A DNA stretch of 64,000 bases from Tubiluchus corallicola (Eukaryota; Priapulida; Priapulimorpha; Priapulimorphida; Tubiluchidae), in assembly GCA_030141605.1 (NCBI GenBank), contig JAQGDQ010000996.1, positions 1-64,000 of the forward strand, in the 5' to 3' direction. The position numbers were made by a program, and so were the translations under genes. The notes beneath the pieces were generated by a model. It ran no database searches and was not told the origin of the DNA. It worked only from the letters and a program-made list of their open reading frames with translations. This document shows positions 59,101 to 64,000 of this stretch, in pieces; position 1 is the stretch's first letter, and each line of letters starts with the position of its first letter.

Positions 59101-61708
59101 ATGTCACGAACCAAATCAGGATTCATACCTTGAAGATTCTCAAGAGAAAACCCAGAAATACCACACTGTTTATCATTACCCCATCCACTGGAGGTAGGAA
59201 TAACATTTTGTGCAGGTTTAAGAGCATCTTCTTCAATACCAACACCTTTTCCTGACTGAGAAATCTCCAGCCAAGTAGTAGAGAAAGGATCTTTTGGCTT
59301 AACACTTTGAAGAGGTGTACTAGCCTGGCTAATTTTGGAAGATTCTATAATTCGTTCAGCAACAGAACCAGGAGATCTAATTGATGTATCATGCAATGTG
59401 TCAGTTTTATCAGAATTAATAAATGTTTTTCCCTGTAGAGGAACTTGTTGCATTTTAAGAATATGCTGTTGCGCTTTAATTATATGTTCAATTAATTCTT
59501 GCTTACTGACATGCGTAACATCGACAAGTAAATGAAGTGTGCTTGCTACCCTGGAAAGTTCATCTTTTTTCATTTTATTCAACTGTGTCTTGTTGTAAAT
59601 AGTTGCCTCAGCCATTCTGCATGAAAACGCACAACTTATAAACAAATAAGATCACTTTAATCACACTTGCGCGTATGTACACCAAAAAATTATCAAACAG
59701 TCATGCATAATGTCAACCACCGCTTGAAAGGTCGCGCATAATTAATATCCGTACGAAAAGTATATTCTGCCTACTGTCAGTAGCATACGACTCGTATGTG
59801 CGCCGCACTCAAGAGAGCAGAAATAATTCAAGAAAAAGAACAATAGCGGGCGAGCTAAATTATGGGCACTCAACCCCAACCTCAAGGAAAACTAAAAAAT
59901 GCTCTACAAACAGTCTCAAAATTTTATAAGTATGGAACTACTGGAAATTCCCTACATAGAATTGCGAGCTGTAGGCTTTTCAATTACAGCAAACTTCTAA
60001 GCCAATAAATCAAGAACATATTTGGACTGAAAATATCAACAAATTTGTCCTATACAGTTAACGAAAGTAATAAATTTGGCTTCCTGGGTCTGTACGCAAA
60101 GCTCTAGTTTAACGCAACTATATAGCAAAATACTGTATTGTGCTACAAACAGGAAACGATTTCAAAACGTAAACAATTCACGTAAATACATTAAGCACAA
60201 TTTTAGGCCACTCAGTCATAAAATCCAGTAACAACCAGTAAACAAACCGTTATCACCAAAAAACTACTGGTAACTTCTGACACCAATTGTGACGACCACT
60301 GGCACCATTTTTGACTCTCTATGGTGTATTGTATAAAAGAATAAATAGTTTTGTCAGGAATGCAAAATAGGGGTTGCCTTTTACTTTATCCGAGCACGCC
60401 AGAGTTCATCACATGTGGATAAAAACAATTTTTAATACTAATTTTTTTTAAGGCAAGTGGTTTTTATCCAGACTTTTTTAACGAGGGTCCTAGTAGTTTG
60501 ATTAAAACTGATGCTATTTTAGGCCATTATAATTTGTACTTAGAAATGACGAGGACGAACAGGAGGACAAACAAACGTGATTGCTTTGTTTATAAAAAAA
60601 ACGTGTAAAAATTATTTAGTGGTAATTTCAAAAATCATATTTCTACAAATCACTTACATACATACATATAACGCAAGAATTCAGTTAACCCCATCCCAGG
60701 TATAATAGGAAGAGAGGAGAGGATAATTACCGAAGAGTTCCATTGTCGCTGCAGCTGTACCAATGGGCTAGCCTCAGGTCGTGATACCGTGGGTCCAGTT
60801 ATCCAGGATCACATCTCCAGAATCAAGAAACCACACTGCTGGGGCTCACGCATTGCAGACTCCACCACCAGGGTGTTAGAAACAAGGATCCAGGGTCTCG
60901 AAACGTCTCCGTTTACTCCTATACTGTAGGAGTCAGCAAATGACGGAGGAAAGGAGAAAAGTTCCTCGTTCCCAGTCTTCAACTAGGCAACCTCCTTAGG
61001 CAGTTCCAAACTCCACCCAACAACCGTCATGATCTACGTGGCCAGATTACGAACACGACGAAGTTTCCTGCATACTAGTAACACTGCCTAGGAACCGTTT
61101 GGTTTCCTCTCAGAGAAATTTGATTACACTGAGAACACCAAAACTAGCGAACTCATTATGAGATCTCAAAAGTTACGAGACCTCAAACCTGCTGCAACAA
61201 AACGCGTAGCTTCAAAAACAGCTCAAACCCGCAATGGCGACAGTAAGGAAAAATCACGGTTCAATGCTTTTCCAGGAGCGCGAAAATTATCCTGTAACCA
61301 TTCAAGACATGTGACAGGAAGATCGCCATCAAACAGGGAAAAGGGGAGAGGTATTAAAGGATGGACAGAAAACCAACCCAAACATAAAAAAGAAATGAAT
61401 ATTTTATTTGGAGTACAAAATGAACTTTAGCATAATTTTAATACGGACGAGGACGTCTGTGACGTCACAGTACAGTAATGTAACCAACCAATCAAATCAA
61501 AGTACAGTGATGTAACTAATCAATCAAATCAAAGCACAGTGAAGTAAGTAACCACAGACATCAAAGCACAAGGATAAAACTAACCAATCGCTAAGATTAA
61601 CCTGATCCCCGTAACCTGGAGTGTCCACCACAGTCAACCTCAATCGCACTCCTTTCTCCTCGATGTCCATGTGTTTTTTCTCTATCTGCGTCGTTTTACT
61701 GATCCTGT
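41192..61708 (-). CDS. SEPT2-group septin GTPase (5' exons outside recognised sequence)
   Basis: Eight exons in transcript order: 61,585-61,708; 51,958-52,092; 50,752-50,869; 50,405-50,506; 48,608-48,756; 47,863-47,970; 41,733-41,811; 41,192-41,254. They encode 291 residues to a TGA, all in phase. Septins are filament-forming GTPases of the cortical cytoskeleton and cytokinesis. Visible motifs are the G3 box VVDTPGYGD, the G4 box [17 protein letters not shown], the septin unique element starting [18 protein letters not shown], and [19 protein letters not shown]. The short C-terminal coiled coil ([14 protein letters not shown]) and ESGLNRKNI place it with SEPT1/2/4/5 rather than SEPT6, 7 or 9. 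The P-loop exon must lie upstream of 61,708. The donor of the first exon is the weak G/GTTAGT, chosen because it restores DQVNLSDCWQP. Introns carry a Gypsy element and a LINE. Confidence 0.93.
42013..42024. repeat. Target-site duplication, left copy, of the I-type LINE
   Basis: TAATGTAGCCAT here is repeated exactly at 47,610-47,621, defining the insertion limits. Part of the match may come from the TAA-type tail. Confidence 0.8.
42382..43692 (+). CDS. LINE ORF1 (gag-like nucleic-acid-binding protein)
   Basis: Starts at [12 protein letters not shown]; an upstream non-ATG extension is open but not needed. It encodes about 436 residues with a basic, proline-rich N-terminal half and a more ordered stretch (about residues 190-375) that includes [15 protein letters not shown] and a [18 protein letters not shown] block similar to ORF1 proteins of I/R1-type LINEs. 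No CCHC knuckle is visible. The stop is 12 bases before the next ATG. Confidence 0.7.
   Translation: MYKKEKSSSARLTTLTKLKPAGNKPVKAGSSREPNLKPEQPEITEFLEEKKTDDMQVSEKGNPWTTKTSKGSASSECTLNTVPAPEGVDTRNPGAPNEPSKPEESKPMGKNHEKNRRKKEKRRLLKGVSAMSIANQEEAPTPNPSVVKKRTSSALSTPSPISNVKRPRGDSGQAGRKGEEGQKGEGTEGSSKASYAKAVKSGGQHLKITKKDAGEDPLDGSDLRAIQSGINRVLLRTDPGFLVRIERTYLHEGKVHVMCKDEKTLEWAKQLVLDIENPSVGHPGYEARGPKDLPPARTFGVWIPDEDDIKIEDLLTLVDRCNSELQRKHMEVRGGSKGVGGMLHVVAVWEPSLSGLERLEFAPYAGCKRVTFQSKKKKKKENQGKAKEPETPVQTVDKGPEVSTEGGKTPDVATGTKELPSVEQSQMKAPESSMET
43705..47497 (+). pseudogene. LINE ORF2: endonuclease, reverse transcriptase, RNase H (one frameshift)
   Basis: The first segment (43,705-44,040) carries the endonuclease start ([19 protein letters not shown]). 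The rest is in another frame from 43,928 to 47,497, so one indel lies in the overlap. Domains in order: APE-type endonuclease ([18 protein letters not shown]), reverse transcriptase ([52 protein letters not shown], catalytic YADDLAVL near 45,826), RNase H ([50 protein letters not shown]) and a C-terminal [18 protein letters not shown] zinc motif. RNase H places it in the I-like group. All catalytic motifs are intact apart from the frameshift. Confidence 0.9.
47610..47621. repeat. Target-site duplication, right copy, of the I-type LINE
   Basis: Exact match to 42,013-42,024, directly after a (TAA)n-like tail. Confidence 0.8.
48903..50371. mobile_element. TTAA-bounded inverted-repeat element, long copy, septin intron
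   Basis: Starts TTAACGAGAAAGACAAGGGA and ends TGACTTGACTTTTCCTTTAA, an imperfect inverted repeat with TTAA at both limits. Interior blocks align with 16,367-16,640 and 25,540-26,099. No transposase. It fills most of the intron between septin exons D (50,405-50,506) and E (48,608-48,756). Confidence 0.6.
52130..52340. repeat. Low-complexity CAA/CAG/ATG-rich tract
   Basis: Irregular ACAACAACAACAACAACAG and TGACAATGACAACA stretches in the septin intron. No coding potential beyond homopolymeric frames. Confidence 0.8.
52475..52615. repeat. 32-bp minisatellite, left part, split by the Gypsy insertion
   Basis: About four units of AGTACAGTGATGTAACTAAC plus CAATCAAATCAA. The array resumes at 61,470 on the other side of the retrotransposon. 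The last five bases (GTACA, 52,611-52,615) are the target duplication. Confidence 0.85.
52616..53795 (-). repeat. 3' LTR of the Gypsy element
   Basis: 1,180 bp, bounded by TG..CA. It is about 99% identical to the 5' LTR; I counted roughly five substitutions and two length changes in T or A runs. On the minus strand it opens with TGTGACGTCACAG, which contains the CRE palindrome TGACGTCA (53,786-53,793). Confidence 0.93.
53796..53811 (-). promoter_or_regulatory. Polypurine tract of the Gypsy element
   Basis: On the minus strand CTTGGGGGAGGGCTTC abuts the 3' LTR, the expected plus-strand priming site. Confidence 0.7.
54719..55336 (-). CDS. Gypsy pol, 3' segment: RT connection and RNase H
   Basis: About 205 codons in a frame shifted by one base from the main open frame. 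It continues the RT thumb ([20 protein letters not shown]) and contains the RNase H domain: [16 protein letters not shown] with the first catalytic Asp, [15 protein letters not shown] with the Glu, [13 protein letters not shown] with the next Asp, and a closing [16 protein letters not shown]. It has no ATG near its start, so it depends on the upstream frame. The one-base offset falls in a run of five G then five A. Confidence 0.85.
   Translation of the reverse strand: MERIRQFLRPQTKTQVRRFLGMVSFYRRFIPHFSSIAAPLHALTEKYAPVQVEWTEATESSFRQLQDALSSESVLHSPDFTKPFYLTTDASFIGLGAVLSQDKGDGLAEVPITYISRKLTQPETRYSVVELECLSVVFSVEKLRYYLEGRHFTVRTDQRSLLALDKMKTKNRRLCHWALKLSEYAFDIEHVPGCENRVADALSRL
55359..59615 (-). CDS. 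Gypsy gag-pol polyprotein: capsid, protease, integrase, reverse transcriptase
   Basis: Open for about 1,418 codons from ATG at 59,613-59,615 ([11 protein letters not shown]). Regions by residue: N-terminal helical gag; SCAN-like capsid (~300-380, with [26 protein letters not shown] and [10 protein letters not shown]); CCHC knuckle [14 protein letters not shown] (~427-441); retropepsin with active-site DSGA (~519); integrase zinc-binding [11 protein letters not shown] and CRSCPSCQK (~755-790); integrase core D,D,E in [17 protein letters not shown] and NGLVERYNS (~822-921); a GPYPIVDKL module (~1065); then reverse transcriptase with [19 protein letters not shown] and catalytic YIDDVII (~1250-1365). 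Gag and pol share one frame without a stop. The frame ends at a TAG just after FLGYVVGEK, from a one-base shift. Confidence 0.92.
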   Translation of the reverse strand: MAEATIYNKTQLNKMKKDELSRVASTLHLLVDVTHVSKQELIEHIIKAQQHILKMQQVPLQGKTFINSDKTDTLHDTSIRSPGSVAERIIESSKISQASTPLQSVKPKDPFSTTWLEISQSGKGVGIEEDALKPAQNVIPTSSGWGNDKQCGISGFSLENLQGMNPDLVRDILQHEKEQGERAERMRKEEMEFELRKLELLNRSTALTNTCVVPANPSNRMKVRGFRESSDDIQRYLNWFESCATSNDIPEANWSALLGPALSGRAADAYQQIPKEHIKDYSYVRKSLLAAYILTTDAYRKRFRALTKGHNETCHQYWLKVVRALTDFCEAINAVDSYSKLFEAMAMEQFMDNLTSDVRTWLKRHEFENGLEMAMEADKFISSKEVDSRNHSFTPWKTGKFSQKQLYNNNTLVNVSDNKLDDKQKIVCYKCGKPGHRRPECQASQRNNHQNNNGQNATNTVNKANKTSRNKTGTPVKTLFGSCDHESTYTSSNKLQDIPVNNIPFMFEALVNDIPVLGQRDSGATVSMIHPRFVDKDQYLKSDPKPVRYVHGHVEPCRTAEIKVVGPNFAGWLTVSVMSDLPAELLLGNDYLSTLRPFTPNDESNLHEGPAGNNTQISDNEQSKLSSDPQISDSFAVTRTKAAELQAKAVRDQELHKQLEHSTYSTQEHSNLEQFKQEQAQLITVSFEQLKQEQHNDPSLANYIDHATTFEIAEQNGKGYFLKDGMLYYLCKHTKAGKPRELLVLPKSRRRQVLEIAHDNKMAGHLGIRKTADRILMEYIWPKIKHAVRSYCRSCPSCQKNGRLQKGDRLPLRPLPIPKQPFFRIGMDIIGPLSRTPDGNKYALVIVDHATRYPDCYPIPNIETTTILSKLVEFCCRYGIPKEILTDRGTQFTSKLTQQLEEQLGVKGIYTSAYAPSTNGLVERYNSTLKASIRKLIQDHPHLPWDLAIPFVLFAYREVPQESTHYSPNELVFGYPLRGPLAMLKERWGCEKPPELEDVDDYVSRIINTLDETLEDAHNSLRRAKLAQKSWFDRVSKQRSFNIGDKVLVQRMKKGSKMATTWRGPYPIVDKLSECTYRVKLGKPGSRRSLSTFHANRLKAYIDREEELVLMALHNEDRDDASINWQEVEETCNKIGSGKTEACDLPEYAFFPTAVATQSVEDVELPDYLSEEAKEQMRNIFHSYPQMFTDLPGRTKLVQHYINLHDKTPVQQHSYRVPQARLDIIRKEIKDMLDLGVIRRSDSEYSSPMLVVPKPPMDGVSQWRPCVDYRALNKRTIFSPYPTPRPDDMIDDLNGAKWISTLDLSKAYWQIELAPESQPVSAFVTNFGKFEFTVMPFGLMNAAASAQSLIDRILDPVSYCSSGYIDDVIIKSPNWTDHLKHVDYTLYNIRKAGVTVKPKKCHFAQQEVEFLGYVVGEK
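60273..60285 (-). promoter_or_regulatory. Primer-binding site of the Gypsy element
   Basis: Two bases inside the 5' LTR, the minus strand reads TGGTGTCAGAAGT, which is complementary to a 3' tRNA end ACTTCTGACACCA. That end is typical of a leucine tRNA; the tRNA identity is from memory of the family. Confidence 0.6.
60288..61469 (-). repeat. 5' LTR of the Gypsy element
   Basis: 1,182 bp partner of the LTR at 52,616-53,795. The retroelement promoter should lie here. An antisense 90-codon open frame (61,158-61,430) is identical to one in the other LTR. CRE palindrome TGACGTCA at 61,460-61,467. Confidence 0.93.
61470..61570. repeat. 32-bp minisatellite, right part, with GTACA target duplication
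   Basis: GTACA at 61,470-61,474 duplicates 52,611-52,615. About three diverged 32-bp units follow and stop about 15 bases short of the septin exon at 61,585. Confidence 0.85.
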
Positions 61709-64000
61709 CTGCAATAAAAAAATCAATAAATGAGCGGGTGGTAGTCAACGTGTCAGACTAAAATCAGTGGGGCGTTAAAGTCTATTCCAACGACTGTTTG
61801 CAAAGTCAGAAGTCTGCAACACTTTTGAGCAATATGTGAGCTGTCAATTGCTGTAGTTTTAATTATAACAACAATGTATATGTATGTTAAACTAAAAATG
61901 TACGATGATTATTTGCACATGTACCAAATGTTAACATTTTAATATATTCCTTTCCTTTTTTTATTTCTACTATTTAAGCACTTTAGTACAACATTTGCAC
62001 TTCACATCAGTATTTATCGATGGCATTAATAAAAAACACAAGATGAAAAATTTCTAAACTTAAATTTGATATCGCATTTAAGCACTTGTCTAGATTGAAA
62101 TATGCATGAGCATCTACTTCCTAACACCACCTTTCATCAAAACACATAAATTAAAACTGTTTTACGAGATTAAAATATTGACTACTTTCGCACTGTACAC
62201 AACATTATGCATTTTTTATGCAATTTTTTCATAACGTTATGAGATCAATTTTATATGTAGGAACTTGCTTATACAAAATGCTACACTACTCATGCCGAAA
62301 CACAAGCAGAGCAGGCTTACTAAGACCAAATAAACTTTACCACAAATTCACGAACTTATGCATAAATCATTTTAAGTCATAGAATACTCTTGTGCTATTT
62401 TCAGATTCATAATGGTCAATAAATGCATTTCTATGGTTAAATGAAATTCTAATCTTCTCAATCTCTAGGGCCCTATTCTACACTACACGTGCAGTAAATA
62501 ACATTTCAAAGTTCAACTTCAACCTGCAGTTTTCTCATTGTTCCTTAACCATGATGTTTACCACTCAGTTTATGTTCAAACCAATCTTGCAACAGTGTTA
62601 CCTTCAATAACTCTATAAGAAATACTCTTTTATGAAAGTAAGCCTATAAAAAACTAGATAACTAGTTATTTCTATACTATCAGTGACTCGATACCGTACT
62701 TTAACAAAGCTTCACTCACAATTTGAGTCGATTTAAAAAAACACAATGTATTCAAAGATGATGGTACATATTTCAACAAAATACTATGATAAACGTATCG
62801 GGTTGTTCTTAGACAACAATAAATGAACCGATACTAGGTATGCAAATGTGGAAACGCAAAAACGGTCGTTCCCTTATGAACGAGAAATTTGCACTCCGGG
62901 CCTTTGCATCCGAGTAATGCCTATAATATTTGCATAAACCACCTCTTTAACATAAGGTCCTCTCAATTTGCCTTTTCTTTCAAAACTTCCGAAGCCCATA
63001 TGTTCTCTCTACCATCACTCTATCCAGTGCCCTTCATCTATTTGACTCATAACCTCAATTACGCATCTGCCACACAATTTCTTCACTAACTACCAGAATA
63101 CATCGCTTACATTCATATGAACGCATCAATAACGCATAGACGATCACTCCTGATCTTGCAAGATTATTAATGAATTCAATTAGCCATTTAACGACTACAA
63201 GATTCATGAAACTAGATAAACCGCCATTTATTTCTAGGAACATTATGCATTTGTAAAATTTGCAGGTTGGATCATCGAGCTATTACAGCTATGGCTAGAA
63301 ATATGAATCCAACAGATGACTCACTTCAATCAGGTCGGCCATATAAGTGTGAGATTATCTCCAACTTACGTTGAGACTGGAAAAAGACATTTAACCTTTG
63401 ACCTTTTCACAATCATCTTCAGTTGCTGGAACTGTGAAAAAGTTTGTTTTTGAAGAGTAACACGTGGCTGCCAGGGTTTTTGTACAATAAATTGAAGATG
63501 TGGTGATAGTCTGACACGCGTACAAAGTTTTTCACTTTATAGATGGCAGCACTTGGTGTACTGGAAAGATTGCTGTGTTGTGCACATCTACTTTTATAGT
63601 TTTGTATTGCTTGTTGCAGCCTGGCATTGCTGTTGTATATTTCAAATTATTTCTGATGTAAATCTTTCTAAACATTATATCTGAGTTTGGTGTTCACATT
63701 TACCATAGGATATAGTAAATATTTTGAAACACAAAACCTTTTGATGTCAAGAAATAATCTGCTACATTATGTTACGTTAAATGTGCTGTTAAAGGAAAAC
63801 AGAACAATTATCTAAACATTAGTTCAAAACAAAGTCTAAAATATTGAAAACTACAACAGCTTGTTTTCAATCAAAGCTTAGATTAAATAATAAGTTGCCT
63901 TGGATATTTTATTAAATATTCAAAGCTAAGCACAGTTCTGCGAATCTACTAAGACTGGCAATGGCATCCTTTTGTCACATTCGCATGGCCGACAAATAGA
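61709..64000. other. Septin intron/upstream sequence without recognised features
   Basis: AT-rich and largely unique. I looked for the septin P-loop exon (GxxGxGKST) on the minus strand and did not find it. No other exon, RNA or clear repeat is supported. Confidence 0.4.

Larger units (their letters stand above)
52616..61469 (-). mobile_element. Gmr1-like Ty3/Gypsy LTR retrotransposon, near-intact
   Basis: An 8,854-bp element with two LTRs (52,616-53,795 and 60,288-61,469), a 5-bp GTACA duplication on both sides, a primer-binding site, a polypurine tract and a gag-pol of about 1,620 codons. It lies in the septin intron, in the same orientation as the gene. The order gag - zinc knuckle - protease - integrase - reverse transcriptase - RNase H differs from normal Gypsy order and matches the Gmr1-like group. 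No envelope gene: 54,718 down to the polypurine tract is about 900 bp without a supported reading frame. Confidence 0.9.

Overview
This is an AT-rich window from an animal (metazoan) genome. Five conserved protein-coding genes are split by GT-AG introns, and most of the remaining sequence is repeats. There is no operon, ribosome binding site or other prokaryotic feature. Gene content (RSRC2, C2orf69, a NAP1-like histone chaperone, LRRC47 and a SEPT2-group septin) and vertebrate-like exon phases point to an invertebrate, but the phylum cannot be fixed from sequence alone. One retrotransposon belongs to the Gmr1-like Gypsy type, first described from deuterostomes.

Layout. 1-8.1 kb: RSRC2-like SR protein (minus strand), whose 3' end lies before base 1; an intron holds a ~1.4 kb minisatellite of 34-bp units. 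8.1-12 kb: intergenic, with a hAT-like element and a second 34-bp minisatellite split by an inverted-repeat element. 12.0-14.05 kb: C2orf69 homologue (minus, two exons, complete). 14.05-15.24 kb: short head-to-head interval, a plausible shared promoter. 15.24-28.2 kb: NAP1-like gene (plus), eight certain coding exons and a candidate ninth. 28.2-30.1 kb: tail-to-tail intergenic region. 30.1-38.4 kb: LRRC47 (minus, five exons, complete), with a 5'-truncated RTE-type LINE in intron 3. 41.2-61.7 kb: septin (minus), eight exons seen, first exons beyond base 61,708. The septin introns hold a full-length RNase H-bearing LINE (42,025-47,609, target-site duplication present) and an 8.85 kb Gypsy element (52,616-61,469, 5-bp duplication, nearly identical LTRs).

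Each splice junction was checked by phase: exon lengths fit the reading frames, and the joined products match the families. The five host genes have unrelated cellular roles (RNA processing, mitochondrial hydrolase-like protein, histone chaperone, LRR/B3-B4 protein, cytoskeletal GTPase); nothing shows that they form one pathway.

The most unusual object is the Gypsy element. Its integrase lies upstream of reverse transcriptase, opposite to ordinary Ty3/Gypsy order, and its capsid resembles the vertebrate SCAN domain. Other points of interest are tandem repeats that copy splice-site sequence beside exons (NAP1 exon 6 and the septin exon at 61.6 kb) and several families of short TTAA- or TA-bounded inverted-repeat elements in introns of different genes.
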